A stretch of DNA of 64,000 nt, from positions 558,001-622,000 of the forward strand of contig CALTVC010000001.1 of assembly GCA_943912855.1 (NCBI GenBank), written 5' to 3'. Of this stretch, positions 27,295-36,243 are shown piece by piece. A program made the position numbers and the translations under genes. This DNA comes from an uncultured Flavobacterium sp. (lineage in GTDB: Bacteria; Bacteroidota; Bacteroidia; Flavobacteriales; Flavobacteriaceae). The notes below the pieces were generated by a model. That model was not told the origin of the DNA, did no database searches, and saw only the letters and a list, made by a program, of their open reading frames with translations. Within the stretch, counting starts at the first letter, position 1. Every line of letters begins with the position of its first letter.

Positions 27295-27597
27295 TGTTTA
27301 ATCAATTCTTAAACTAACATTTATTCAAATGCCTGTTATACCATACTGCCAAAACTAACTGTCATTTGCTTTTTGGCATCACAATCAGCAAGGATTTACC
27401 GAGGATAAAAGAATTTTAAGATCTCGCATAAGCATTATATTGATTGGACATTACACACTTCATTGTCAATTATTTTAAAAAAATCAATAATAAAGACAAT
27501 TGATTGTACATCTATTTCTATACTGTTTATAATTACTCTTAATACTTTGAAAAATAAAAGCTAATTGATACTTTTGGCAGCAAAACAATTTAACCGA
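27295..27597. other. Intergenic region with a consensus promoter at its end
   Basis: No gene is seen. It contains a weak inverted repeat ATTGTCAATTATT ... AATAATAAAGACAAT (about 27461-27501) and the full promoter at 27546-27576. Confidence 0.55.
27546..27576 (+). promoter_or_regulatory. Consensus Bacteroidetes promoter TTTG-N19-TACTTTTG
   Basis: TTTG at 27546-27549 and TACTTTTG at 27569-27576 are separated by exactly 19 nt, matching the published -33/-7 spacing. The predicted start is about 27583, 15 nt before the ATG. Confidence 0.75.
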
Positions 27598-29448
27598 ATG
27601 AAAATTTTAAATCTGATAAAACAAAACCCGGTTTTAATCATAATCCTTACAATATGCTTAATACTGAGAATTTACAAATTAGATTTTCAAAGCCCGTGGC
27701 CGGATGAATTATTCAGCCTAACGAATTCAGCTTCCGAAAAATCTTACGGATATATTTTTAGAGTGCTGGAAAGCGACGTACACCCGCCTTTATACTACTA
27801 TGTATTACATACTTTATTCCTGATTTTCGGTGATTCATCTTTTCTTGCAAGACTAGTTTCTGTGATTTTTGGAATGGGAGGCCTCATTGCCGTATATTTT
27901 CTTGCAAAGGAATTGTTTAATAAAAAAAATATTGGACTTATTGCGATTTCACTTTTAGGTCTTAACTTTTTTCATTTGTATTATTCACAAGAAGCACGTA
28001 TGTATGCCATGTTGTTCTTTACCACAACAATGTCATTCCTGTTTTTGGTAAAGTTCATTAAAAACCCTACAGCAAAATCTGCACTAATTCATGCTATATT
28101 CGCGTCATTAATGATAAACACGCAATTTGTGGCGGTGTTTACCTTAGTAGGCGAATATTTAATTCTGTTATACTTCTTTATAAAACCCTATAAAGTGTCT
28201 CAGAAAAACTTCTTCAAATATTCTCTTTTATCATTTGTAGTAACCATTATTTTATACATCCCGTCTTTACTCATCTTAAAGAAAATGAGTAAACAAACTT
28301 CTACCTGGATACCAGAGCCTAGCAGAGATATATTTAGTGTAATGTTTAAAGATTTTTTTGGAAATTCTGAAATACCAATATGGATAACATCAATAGCAAT
28401 ATTGTTCTTTTTGGCAGATGCACTTCGTAAAAATCAGTTTAAATCAACTGAAATTAATCCCGAGGACGATAAAGGACTGTTTGCAGTTGGTATATTGTTT
28501 ATATGGATATTTACCACGTTAATTATTCCTTTTGTACTATCGTACATCAATCTGCCTATGATTATAAGCCGATATTTTATCCACCTTATACCTCCTATAA
28601 TTCTATTGGCTTCTGCAGGTTTATACCAAATAAAGAGCATACACATACGCGCCTTACTAATAATAGTTTTTATAGGGTTTACATCTGTGGACATATTCCT
28701 GGTTAAGGACTATTATAACCGTATTACAAAGTCGCAATTCCGTGAGGCAAGCATGTTTATACAGGAAAAACGAAAGAATGACGAAAAAATATATTCGCCG
28801 CTAGAAGTGTTTTATGCGTATTATTTACGAGAAAAAAATGGACAACAGGTAATTCAGGCATCATTAAACAACTATGTTTCAATGCTTCAACAAAACCAGA
28901 TACAACCTGATTCTTTTTGGTATGCTGATACCGACCTAAGTGAGGATAAGCCTACAGAAAATACATTAAAAGTGATAGATAGTTTATTCATAGTAAATGA
29001 AAGTATCACACTTTACAATACATCTGCCAAGCACTATGTAAACAAAAAAGATTATAGGCCTACTTTCGGGGTTAAAAAATTTAAACCTTATCAAACCTAT
29101 AATGGGTATCATGTAGATTCGGCAATCGGCTTGTTTAACGATACAGAAGCAACAACAGAAATATCCGGATGGGCATTTTTAAAAGATCAATCAGCTGAAC
29201 ATTCAAAAATTAGTATTGCTGTGATAAGCGATACCGAAGAAATAGTTTTCCCAGCAGAAAATGAATACAGGCCAGATGTTACCTCTTACTTTAAAAGTCC
29301 GTATGATTTGTCAAACTCAGGCTTTAAGATAACTCTGGATAAGAAAAAAATCAAGCCGGGGAGCTATAAAATAGGTATATATATCTTTAATGAGTTTACA
29401 AAAAAGGACGGCTTATCTATAATTGACAAAACCATTACAGTAAAATAA
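27598..29448 (+). CDS. Membrane glycosyltransferase, GT39/ArnT-like
   Basis: A 616-residue polytopic protein with a C-terminal soluble part. The first extracytoplasmic loop has WPDELFS with Asp36-Glu37, followed by SDVHPPLYYY (59-68) and YSQEARMY (about 130-137), the diagnostic motifs of the GT39/PMT_2 fold that uses polyprenyl-phosphate sugars. About ten helices span residues 10-390. The last 200 residues are periplasmic and beta-rich. It may glycosylate lipids or secreted proteins; donor and acceptor are unknown. ATG 27598 fits the promoter; an upstream in-frame TTG at 27565 precedes it. Confidence 0.82.
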   Translation: MKILNLIKQNPVLIIILTICLILRIYKLDFQSPWPDELFSLTNSASEKSYGYIFRVLESDVHPPLYYYVLHTLFLIFGDSSFLARLVSVIFGMGGLIAVYFLAKELFNKKNIGLIAISLLGLNFFHLYYSQEARMYAMLFFTTTMSFLFLVKFIKNPTAKSALIHAIFASLMINTQFVAVFTLVGEYLILLYFFIKPYKVSQKNFFKYSLLSFVVTIILYIPSLLILKKMSKQTSTWIPEPSRDIFSVMFKDFFGNSEIPIWITSIAILFFLADALRKNQFKSTEINPEDDKGLFAVGILFIWIFTTLIIPFVLSYINLPMIISRYFIHLIPPIILLASAGLYQIKSIHIRALLIIVFIGFTSVDIFLVKDYYNRITKSQFREASMFIQEKRKNDEKIYSPLEVFYAYYLREKNGQQVIQASLNNYVSMLQQNQIQPDSFWYADTDLSEDKPTENTLKVIDSLFIVNESITLYNTSAKHYVNKKDYRPTFGVKKFKPYQTYNGYHVDSAIGLFNDTEATTEISGWAFLKDQSAEHSKISIAVISDTEEIVFPAENEYRPDVTSYFKSPYDLSNSGFKITLDKKKIKPGSYKIGIYIFNEFTKKDGLSIIDKTITVK

Positions 29449-29624
29449 TAAAAAACAACACTTTATAATTTGCCCGCTAACTTTATTATCAATCAGGTTT
29501 GGTATCTTTCACGTACTTAGAAAGAGGGGTATTAAAAATCCGAAAGTGTAAAAGCAGTTCGTGATATCATTGCGAAAAATCTAACAATATATTTACCTGG
29601 GACTACCCTACAAAAGTCTTTAAA

Positions 29625-29658
29625 ATAAAAGTGGCAGGAGAAATTCCTGCCACTTTTG
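29625..29658. terminator. Hairpin between convergent genes
   Basis: Stem AAAAGTGGCAGGA / TCCTGCCACTTTT; on the minus strand it is followed by TATTTTA, so it serves metB. Confidence 0.8.
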
Positions 29659-29692
29659 GTAAAAGGCTACATGCCCTATGCATTAGCCAAAT

Positions 29693-30835
29693 TTATTCAA
29701 ATGCCTGTTCTATATCGGCAATAAGATCTTCTATATCCTCTACTCCTACGCTCAGGCGCACAAGATCATCGGTAATACCTATTTCCTTACGTTTAGGTTC
29801 AGGTATAGACGCGTGCGTCATAAGTGCCGGGTGATTCGCCAGCGACTCCACACCACCAAGCGATTCGGCAAGGGTAAACACGGCTACTTTTTCAAGGAAG
29901 CTTATGGCATCAGCCTTTTCTCCGCTTTTAAACGTAAACGATACCATACCGCCAAAACCGCCTGTCATTTGCTTTTTAGCAATATCATAATACGGATGGC
30001 TTTCTAATCCCGGATAAAATACTTTATCTACTTTAGGATGGCTTTGCAGGTACTCGGCTACTTTTTGTCCGTTAAAGCTATGTCGCTCCATACGCAGGTG
30101 GAGCGTTTTTATACCACGAAGCACAAGGTAACTGTCTTGCGGACCAAGCGTCCCTCCGGTAGCAAACTGTGCAAAATGCAGTCTTTCACCAAGCGACTCA
30201 TCTTTAACTATAAGCGCTCCCGCAATAACGTCACTGTGTCCGCCCAGGTATTTTGTAGCACTGTGCATTACAATATCGGCACCCATATCAAGCGGGCGTT
30301 GCAGATACGGCGTAGCAAACGTATTATCTACTGCAAACAGCAGGTTATGCTCTTTGGTTATCTTACCTATGGCTTCAATATCTGCCAGCTTCATTAACGG
30401 GTTTGTAGGTGTTTCTACCCAAACCAGTTTTGTATTTTCATTAATCAGGCTACGGAATTTAGCTTCATCATTCATGTCCACAAAATGAAATTTGATGCCG
30501 TAATCCTGGTAAATGCGGGTAAACATACGGTACGTACCTCCATAAAGGTCGTCCATAGCTATAACCTCATCGCCGGGTTTAAGCAGTTTCAGTACCGTAT
30601 CGGTCGCTGCAAGACCCGATGAAAAGGCAAGTCCACGTGTGCCGTTCTCTATGCTTGCAAGAGCGTTTTCAAGTGCTGTACGGGTAGGGTTTGCCGCACG
30701 GCTGTATTCATAACCTGTATGTACGCCCGGGCTCTTTTGAGCAAAAGTAGACGTTTGGTACACCGGTGGCATTACCGCCCCGGTAGAAGGGTCATGGTGC
30801 TGCCCTCCGTGTATGGCTTTGGTGTTAAATTTCAT
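29693..30835 (-). CDS. metB: Cystathionine gamma-synthase / gamma-lyase family PLP enzyme
   Basis: A 380-residue cytoplasmic Cys/Met-metabolism PLP enzyme. The PLP lysine is Lys195 in HSATKYLGGHSD. The substrate and cofactor motifs GYEYSRAANPTR (41-52), SSGLAATDTV (about 72-81) and DNTFATPYLQRP (170-181) are intact. It joins cysteine with an activated homoserine, or acts in the reverse transsulfuration direction; sequence alone does not separate CGS from CGL. A TAAATTTG box lies upstream, divergent from the lipoprotein gene. Confidence 0.88.
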   Translation of the reverse strand: MKFNTKAIHGGQHHDPSTGAVMPPVYQTSTFAQKSPGVHTGYEYSRAANPTRTALENALASIENGTRGLAFSSGLAATDTVLKLLKPGDEVIAMDDLYGGTYRMFTRIYQDYGIKFHFVDMNDEAKFRSLINENTKLVWVETPTNPLMKLADIEAIGKITKEHNLLFAVDNTFATPYLQRPLDMGADIVMHSATKYLGGHSDVIAGALIVKDESLGERLHFAQFATGGTLGPQDSYLVLRGIKTLHLRMERHSFNGQKVAEYLQSHPKVDKVFYPGLESHPYYDIAKKQMTGGFGGMVSFTFKSGEKADAISFLEKVAVFTLAESLGGVESLANHPALMTHASIPEPKRKEIGITDDLVRLSVGVEDIEDLIADIEQAFE

Positions 30836-30867
30836 ATAAACTTGATTTTCTTCAATAAACTATCCGG

Positions 30868-30875
30868 CAAATTTA
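30868..30875 (-). promoter_or_regulatory. metB: -7 box TAAATTTG of metB
   Basis: An exact TAnnTTTG match on the minus strand, 33 nt before the metB ATG. Confidence 0.55.
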
Positions 30876-30945
30876 CTGTAATTTAGTTAGACCGATTATA
30901 TGTTTAACGGCAATTAACCTTTACAAACCCAAACATAAACGCGCC

Positions 30946-31734
30946 ATGAAACGCATTGTAATAGCTGCCGCACTGCTGGTAACACTGGCTTCGTGCAAGA
31001 ACGAAAAGCAGGAAAACACTGATAATACAGATATAGATTCTACCGCAACTGCCCCTACCGCCGCGGCACTTTCTTTTGACAATAAAGTATACGAAAAATC
31101 TTCAGCTTTAGGCAAAGAGCCACGTACCAAAGTAAGCATTAGCGTACCCGAAGCCGTAGGTGCCGGAGCCGACAGTATTAACAACAAGATTTTCCGTAGT
31201 GTGCGCGAAATAGTACACTTTGGCGAAAAACCTGCCGATGCCAAGAGTTACGATGAAGTAATGAAATCGTTTGTAGGCGCTTACGAAGAATTGGTAAAAA
31301 AATACCCCGACGAAGATGTGCCGTGGGATGCCAAGGTGGAAGGCGCTGTTTCTTATAAAAACGACAGCGTTGTAAACGTAAAGCTTACCCACTATGTTTT
31401 TGCAGGAGGTGCGCATGGTTATGGCGCAGACACATCGCTTTTGTTTGATGCCAAAACCGGGCACAGTCTTACTACAGACAATCTGTTTAAAGACAAAAAG
31501 GGCTTTACCGCTTTGGCGGAAAAGAAATTCAGGACGAAATATAAAATAACGGGAGCCAACATAAACAGCACCGGACTGTTCTTCCTGAACGATAAATTTT
31601 CGTTGCCCAATAATATCTTCTTTACCGAAAAAGGACTGGTACTGCAATACAATACCGATGAAGTAGCCGCCCATGCCGAAGGCCAGAAAGATGTATTGAT
31701 TACCTATGAAGAAGCAAAGCCTTTTTTAAAGTAA
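30946..31734 (+). CDS. Lipoprotein with DUF4163/DUF3298 (RsiV/PdaC-like) domains
   Basis: A 262-residue predicted lipoprotein (lipobox TLASC, Cys17), then an acidic Thr-rich linker and a two-part domain. The N-terminal half resembles DUF4163. The C-terminal half carries the FAGGAHGYG motif (about 152-160) and the DAKTGHSLTTDNLF stretch typical of DUF3298. Related proteins include the anti-sigma factor RsiV and deacetylase-associated PdaC; here the membrane anchor is lipid, not a helix. The role in the cell envelope is inferred. It is divergent from metB. Confidence 0.83.
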   Translation: MKRIVIAAALLVTLASCKNEKQENTDNTDIDSTATAPTAAALSFDNKVYEKSSALGKEPRTKVSISVPEAVGAGADSINNKIFRSVREIVHFGEKPADAKSYDEVMKSFVGAYEELVKKYPDEDVPWDAKVEGAVSYKNDSVVNVKLTHYVFAGGAHGYGADTSLLFDAKTGHSLTTDNLFKDKKGFTALAEKKFRTKYKITGANINSTGLFFLNDKFSLPNNIFFTEKGLVLQYNTDEVAAHAEGQKDVLITYEEAKPFLK

Positions 31735-31771
31735 AATGTATTAGAGTTCAATGTTGACCAAAGTACAACCA

Positions 31772-31919
31772 TTTTCCATTTCGAGCGAAACGCAGTGACA
31801 CGAGGGCTTTGCCCAAAATGGCGAAGCAAGTCGAGACACCGCAGGCTGAACGAAGTTAAATCTCTTCTGAAAATATTTTGAGATGTCTCCACTCCGCTAC
31901 GCTCCGGTCGACATGGAAG
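31772..31919. repeat. TTCCATTTCGAGCG...GGTCGACATGGAA inverted element
   Basis: Ends TTTCCATTTCGAGCG and GTCGACATGGAA are imperfect inverse copies. The interior carries GTCGAGACACCGC and GAGATGTCTC words. It belongs to the class of dispersed palindromes common in Bacteroidetes intergenic DNA and has no coding content. Confidence 0.65.
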
Positions 31920-31924
31920 AAAAC

Positions 31925-31958
31925 AAAAAACGCGGAGAAAGCCTTCTCCGCGTTTTTT
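31925..31958. terminator. Bidirectional terminator
   Basis: Stem AAAAAACGCGGAGAA / TTCTCCGCGTTTTTT touching the stop codon of the cytochrome gene. Confidence 0.9.
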
Positions 31959-32358
31959 ATTTATAGGTATGCATATAGGCTTCAATTGCCTTCAATTCTT
32001 CGTCTGAGAATGTTTTTGTAAGGTAGAAATTGGTTTTCATAACCTCGTACTGTTCCGGTTTTACAATCGGCTTGCCCTCCCCTTTCAGGAACGTAACCAT
32101 ATCGGCTTTCTGTTCCTTGTAAATTTTGGCTATCGCCTTTATAGATGGCCCTATGGCCTGAGCATCGGGTTTGTGGCAGGTGTAGCAATTGCCCTTACCA
32201 TCAAATATCTCCTGACCTAATTGTTCTTCAGGGGTTAGGTTAGCCACCACACCTTCCGAAACTTCAGGAGTAGCTGTTGTTTCTTCGGTAGTTGTTTTTT
32301 CTTTTCCACCGCAGGCAACAAGCGCAAGCACAGTGGTTAATACAAATAGTTTTTTCAT
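31957..32358 (-). CDS. Small c-type cytochrome lipoprotein
   Basis: A 133-residue protein with lipobox ALVAC (Cys16), so it is anchored in a membrane facing the periplasm or outside. An acidic Thr/Glu-rich linker (18-35) precedes a class I cytochrome c fold with the heme motif C58YTCH62. A candidate axial methionine lies in YEVMKTNF at about 105-112. It is probably an electron carrier for a terminal oxidase or reductase. It lies next to hemB but with a repeat-filled gap, so co-transcription is not evident. Confidence 0.88.
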   Translation of the reverse strand: MKKLFVLTTVLALVACGGKEKTTTEETTATPEVSEGVVANLTPEEQLGQEIFDGKGNCYTCHKPDAQAIGPSIKAIAKIYKEQKADMVTFLKGEGKPIVKPEQYEVMKTNFYLTKTFSDEELKAIEAYMHTYK

Positions 32359-32401
32359 TTTCTTCTTATTACAGGCAGTAACCTTTATTTAACCCCAACA
32401 G

Positions 32402-32462
32402 CCTTTGCGACTTCGCGTCTTTGCGAGAATTGTTTTCTTACTACAAAGTGCACAAAGCTTTT
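32402..32462. repeat. TTTGCG and ACAAAGTGCACAAAG word repeats
   Basis: CTTTGCGACTTCGCGTCTTTGCGAGA (about 32403-32428) resembles the tract at 3609. ACAAAGTGCACAAAGCTTTT (32443-32462) recurs exactly at 56685-56704. Confidence 0.65.
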
Positions 32463-32534
32463 CGCGAAAGACACAACCGTTGTTCAAACAAAAAAGGCCA
32501 CTACGCTTTCCTACGGAAAGGCTGTGCAAAGATA

Positions 32535-33530
32535 TTACTCATTCAGCAAAATTGCGGCTTCTTTAGCAAAATACGTACTGATAATATCGGCACCCGCACG
32601 TTTTATGCAATGCAGTTGTTCCAGCATTATCTTGTCGTGATCCAGCCAGCCACGTTCGGCAGCTGCCTTAACCATGGCATATTCACCCGAAACCTGGTAT
32701 ACCGATACCGGTACGTTTACAGCGTTTTTCACTTCTCTAACAATATCCAGGTAGGCAATGCCTGGTTTTACCATTACTATATCGGCACCTTCCTCCACGT
32801 CGTGCAAGGCTTCACGGATGGCCTCTATGCGGTTAGCGTAGTCCATCTGGTATGTTTTTTTGTCTTTTGGAGCGGTTTCCCCGCCTTCCTTAGGCGCACT
32901 ATCCAGCGCATCCCTAAACGGCCCGTAGAATGACGACGCATACTTGGCAGCATAGCTCATAATTCCCACATTGTGGAAACCGGCACTATCCAGTCCCTCA
33001 CGCAGGCGGATAACCCTGCCGTCCATCATATCGCTTGGCGCTACGAAGTCGGCTCCCGCTTCTGCATGCGATACCGCCATTTTAACCAAAGCCGCTACGG
33101 TTTCGTCGTTAGCAATGTCGCCATTTTTAATAATACCATCGTGTCCGTAAATAGAATACGGGTCTAACGCCACATCGGGCATTACTATCATACCCGGCAC
33201 GGCATCTTTTATGGCTTTAATAGCCTGTTGCATCAACCCGTTAGGATTCCAGGATTCAACACCCGCATTATCCTTAAGGCTATCATCTACCTTTACGTAG
33301 ATATTTACCGCCTTAATGCCCAGACTCCACAGTTCTTTTACTTCCTTTATGGTGAGGTCTATAGAACGGCGGTAAATGCCTGGCATACTTGGTATGGGCA
33401 CTTCTATATTGGTTCCCTCAGCAATAAACATTGGGAACATAAAATCGTTTGGTGTTAGTATGGTTTCGCGTACTAATGAACGAATGGATTCGTTTACGCG
33501 TAGTCTGCGGTTTCTGTGTATTGGGAACAT
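32535..33530 (-). CDS. hemB: Delta-aminolevulinic acid dehydratase (porphobilinogen synthase)
   Basis: A 331-residue enzyme that condenses two 5-aminolevulinates to porphobilinogen. The Schiff-base lysines are Lys196 in SYAAKYASSFYGPFRD and Lys255 in VMVKPGIAYLD. The metal-site segment reads MPDVALDPYSIYGHDG (117-132): the zinc-binding cysteines of the animal/yeast type are replaced by Asp/Ala, so this is the zinc-independent, Mg2+-type form. The gene is transcribed leftward, downstream of hemF and the DUF4421-like gene, and is probably part of the heme unit. Confidence 0.96.
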   Translation of the reverse strand: MFPIHRNRRLRVNESIRSLVRETILTPNDFMFPMFIAEGTNIEVPIPSMPGIYRRSIDLTIKEVKELWSLGIKAVNIYVKVDDSLKDNAGVESWNPNGLMQQAIKAIKDAVPGMIVMPDVALDPYSIYGHDGIIKNGDIANDETVAALVKMAVSHAEAGADFVAPSDMMDGRVIRLREGLDSAGFHNVGIMSYAAKYASSFYGPFRDALDSAPKEGGETAPKDKKTYQMDYANRIEAIREALHDVEEGADIVMVKPGIAYLDIVREVKNAVNVPVSVYQVSGEYAMVKAAAERGWLDHDKIMLEQLHCIKRAGADIISTYFAKEAAILLNE

Positions 33531-33538
33531 ATTTTTTA

Positions 33539-33566
33539 TGTTTCAGGTTTAAAGTTTCAAGTTATT
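33539..33566. repeat. TTTCAGGTTTAAAGTTTCAAGTT tract
   Basis: One member of the word-like family built of GTTTCA/AAGTTTCA phrases, also at 39694 and 49262. Confidence 0.55.
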
Positions 33567-33567
33567 T

Positions 33568-34545
33568 TTAAAGTTCCTCGGGTTTTCCACTCGCCCGATT
33601 AATGGCGCGTTCAATTCTTTTACGAGTTTTCTTCAGTATACGTGGTTCATCAAACCTATAGCCTACAAAAAAAGTGCTGTAGGTTATGGCGTCACCCATT
33701 TCAACATTGCTTTCCGTAGCACGGTTAAACAATAGTACACGTGCATTTAAACCACCAAACCATCTTTCACCACTATAGCCCGGCGCAAAATGGAAAGAGC
33801 CATTTATCAGAAATTTCGTTGTACTGTTATTATCATCTAGCGTTGTGGTAAAGCCGGCACCTAAAGATGCACCCGATGAAACCAAAAAGTTTTTGCCTAT
33901 GACCCAGTTGTAATAGTAGACAGGCGCAAGCGCTACATCTATATAGTATACTTTATCATCATTAATCAGCGGTTCATGTTTAGAATTAAACTCGGTATAG
34001 TAGTAAGACAATGTTGGCGCAAAACTCCCCGCACTTTTTAGTTGTTTGGCGTTTTGTAATGATGATGCCCTGAACGAAAAATTCTGGTTTAGGAAGTAGG
34101 ATGTACTACCGCCTATTTTAAGCGTTTTAAGCCCGGGCAGAAATATATCTCCGGAATTACGCACGTCCAGCACAATACCTCTCTGGTAGTATAAATCAAA
34201 GTGCTGCATAAACCTGCCGGGAAACATATCAAAACTAAATGAGGTCATTTTACCACCACGCCTGTTCCTGTTATCTTCAAAAAACTTAGGCGAAAAGCCA
34301 AGGCTGAATGAAATAATATCATACTGCACCGCCAAACCGAGTGTTGTTTTTGCATCAGGTTTCAGGTCGATAATTAAATCATCAGCCGTATAATTAAGGG
34401 TAAATGTATTTTGAGTATTCAGCGTAAAAGCCTGTACCGCCAATACATCTTTAAATTCTTTATACCAGGCACTACTTAACGTATCGGTTTGCCCAAAGCA
34501 ACAACCCGAAACCAATAGCACCCATATAAAGTATTTTATACCCAC
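33568..34545 (-). CDS. DUF4421-like outer-membrane beta-barrel protein
   Basis: A 325-residue protein with an N-terminal signal peptide (…VSGCCFGQ) and alternating amphipathic strands throughout, as in outer-membrane barrels. The pattern SFSLGFSPKF ... MFPGRFMQHFDLYYQRGIVLD and a basic C-terminus match DUF4421 proteins of Bacteroidetes as I know them. The only suitable start is GTG 34545, which overlaps the hemF stop by 10 nt, so translation is coupled to hemF. No function is established. Confidence 0.65.
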   Translation of the reverse strand: MGIKYFIWVLLVSGCCFGQTDTLSSAWYKEFKDVLAVQAFTLNTQNTFTLNYTADDLIIDLKPDAKTTLGLAVQYDIISFSLGFSPKFFEDNRNRRGGKMTSFSFDMFPGRFMQHFDLYYQRGIVLDVRNSGDIFLPGLKTLKIGGSTSYFLNQNFSFRASSLQNAKQLKSAGSFAPTLSYYYTEFNSKHEPLINDDKVYYIDVALAPVYYYNWVIGKNFLVSSGASLGAGFTTTLDDNNSTTKFLINGSFHFAPGYSGERWFGGLNARVLLFNRATESNVEMGDAITYSTFFVGYRFDEPRILKKTRKRIERAINRASGKPEEL

Positions 34546-35438
34546 TCCTTCGGTTCAGCTAATATTTTAATCAATCGCTCCTCTTCACTGCCCGCTTCCG
34601 GATGGTGGTCATACACCCACTGCACGTGTGGCGGAAGGCTCATGAGTATACTCTCCATACGTCCATTGGTTTTCAATCCAAACAAAGTACCTTTATCATG
34701 CACAAGGTTAAACTCTACATAACGCCCTCTGCGTATTTCCTGCCAGGTGCGGTTTTCATCGGTATAAGATAGGTCCTTTCTACGCTCTACAATAGGTACG
34801 TATGCCTCAAGGAAGCTGTTACCCACTTCAGTTACAAAGTTGTACCACTGCTCCATACTGAAGTCTTCAGTAGCCTTACAATGGTCAAAGAACAGTCCTC
34901 CTATACCACGGGCTTCGTTGCGGTGCGCGTTCCAGAAGTATTCATCGCACTGCTTTTTAAAGCGCGGGTAAAAAGTGGCATCGTGCTTATCGCATGCAGT
35001 TTTACACGTTTGATGGAAATGCACAGCATCTTCATCAAACAGGTAATACGGCGTAAGATCCTGACCTCCGCCAAACCAACTGTCCACTACATTCCCAGCC
35101 TTATCATACATCTCGAAATAACGCCAGTTGGCATGCACGGTAGGCACCATTGGGCTTTTCGGGTGGATAACCAGGCTAAGTCCGCAGGCAAAAAAATCAA
35201 CATCGCCCACATTAAAGTAAGCCTGCATTGCTTTAGGCAACGGACCGTGTACAGCAGAAATGTTAACGCCACCTTTTTCAAACACATTACCGTTTTCTAT
35301 TACGCGGGTACGTCCACCGCCACCTTCCGGGCGTTGCCAAAGGTCTTCACGAAACGTTGCCTTACCGTCTGCCGCTTCAAGACCGGCGGTTATGGTGTCC
35401 TGTAATTGTTGTATGTATGCGTAAAATGTATCTTTCAT
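34536..35438 (-). CDS. hemF: Oxygen-dependent coproporphyrinogen III oxidase
   Basis: A 300-residue enzyme converting coproporphyrinogen III to protoporphyrinogen IX with O2. Conserved blocks: GGGGRTRV (about 38-45), MVPTVHANWRYFE (about 97-109), WFGGGQDLTPYYLFDED (about 121-137), EARGIGGLFFDH (about 174-185) and RRGRYVEFNLVHDKGTLFGL (about 231-250). Its start overlaps the stop of the 266-aa gene by ATGA and its stop overlaps the DUF4421-like gene. No oxygen-independent hemN is in the window. Confidence 0.96.
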   Translation of the reverse strand: MKDTFYAYIQQLQDTITAGLEAADGKATFREDLWQRPEGGGGRTRVIENGNVFEKGGVNISAVHGPLPKAMQAYFNVGDVDFFACGLSLVIHPKSPMVPTVHANWRYFEMYDKAGNVVDSWFGGGQDLTPYYLFDEDAVHFHQTCKTACDKHDATFYPRFKKQCDEYFWNAHRNEARGIGGLFFDHCKATEDFSMEQWYNFVTEVGNSFLEAYVPIVERRKDLSYTDENRTWQEIRRGRYVEFNLVHDKGTLFGLKTNGRMESILMSLPPHVQWVYDHHPEAGSEEERLIKILAEPKEWV

Positions 35439-36235
35439 TTTCTTAATCGTAAAAATCTAAGCAGACTGAACTTCTTCTTTTCAAACTTTATCGGTTCACT
35501 CTCAACTTTCTTATCAAACTTGAGAATCTTAATTTCTATTTTTCTCCTGTCAGTTACTATTGTACCCATGACTCTGGGCCAATTGCCCTGAACACGTTCC
35601 AGTTTTCCTAATTCAAGCATTTTGTCCAGTATTCTCTTCCCATCATGGTAGAGTTCATTAAATGCTACAGGTAATGGCTTATACCGTGGTGTAGATATTA
35701 TATAACTTGGAAAGAAATAAGGATCCAGATCTCCATAATCATCACCAAACATAAACGGAGCTTCTATTTCCTGACCGGTTTCAACATTATAAAAATGAAC
35801 ATGAAAGCCATGTAAATAATAATTCCAGTTATTGAATTTCCCTTTATTTTGGCCTTTTGCGTGAAGAGGATTTAATGTTTCTGAAGGAAAATCTTTATTT
35901 AGGGCAACACCTAAATGCTCCGCTAATCTATAAATCAATGTTTTGGACAACGACCTATAATCTTTAGCACACTGTTCAAAAAAGTCTATATTGGCTTCAA
36001 TCTCCTCATCCGTAATAAGCCTGTTGATTTTTATGTAGGAATCATCAATGTTCACCTCAACATAATAGCCTTCCAGCTTTGTTTTTAAATCTTTGCCTGT
36101 CTTTTCGTGCAAGCTTTTTAGGTTCTCACTAAACACGAGCATGACAACATTATTTTGTATCGCATCTAACAAAACTTCGTCTGAGGGAATATCTTTTGCT
36201 TTGTTAATGTTATATGTTACAACCGGTCGATTCAA
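35435..36235 (-). CDS. Uncharacterised protein coupled to hemF
   Basis: A 266-residue cytoplasmic protein without signal or membrane helix. The N-terminal half is helical and acidic. The central part has HGFHVHFYNVETGQEIEAPF (about 142-161) and LDPYFFPSYI (about 170-179); the C-terminus is strongly basic (FEKKKFSLLRFLRLRK). No family was recognised with confidence. Start is probably TTG 36235, 8 nt after the GNAT stop; the stop overlaps hemF (ATGA). It is more AT-rich than hemF, so it may have been inserted into the operon. A role in heme supply is only suggested by the coupling. Confidence 0.65.
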   Translation of the reverse strand: MNRPVVTYNINKAKDIPSDEVLLDAIQNNVVMLVFSENLKSLHEKTGKDLKTKLEGYYVEVNIDDSYIKINRLITDEEIEANIDFFEQCAKDYRSLSKTLIYRLAEHLGVALNKDFPSETLNPLHAKGQNKGKFNNWNYYLHGFHVHFYNVETGQEIEAPFMFGDDYGDLDPYFFPSYIISTPRYKPLPVAFNELYHDGKRILDKMLELGKLERVQGNWPRVMGTIVTDRRKIEIKILKFDKKVESEPIKFEKKKFSLLRFLRLRK

Positions 36236-36243
36236 AAGGCTTT

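Noticed and set aside
29519..29626. A short fragment with an open stretch resembling VKAVRDIIAKNL.
   Set aside because: Too short and bounded by stops; no family could be named. It might be a gene remnant but this cannot be supported.
32421..32933. A 170-codon plus-strand frame before and across hemB.
   Set aside because: It begins in repeat sequence and runs antisense through hemB.
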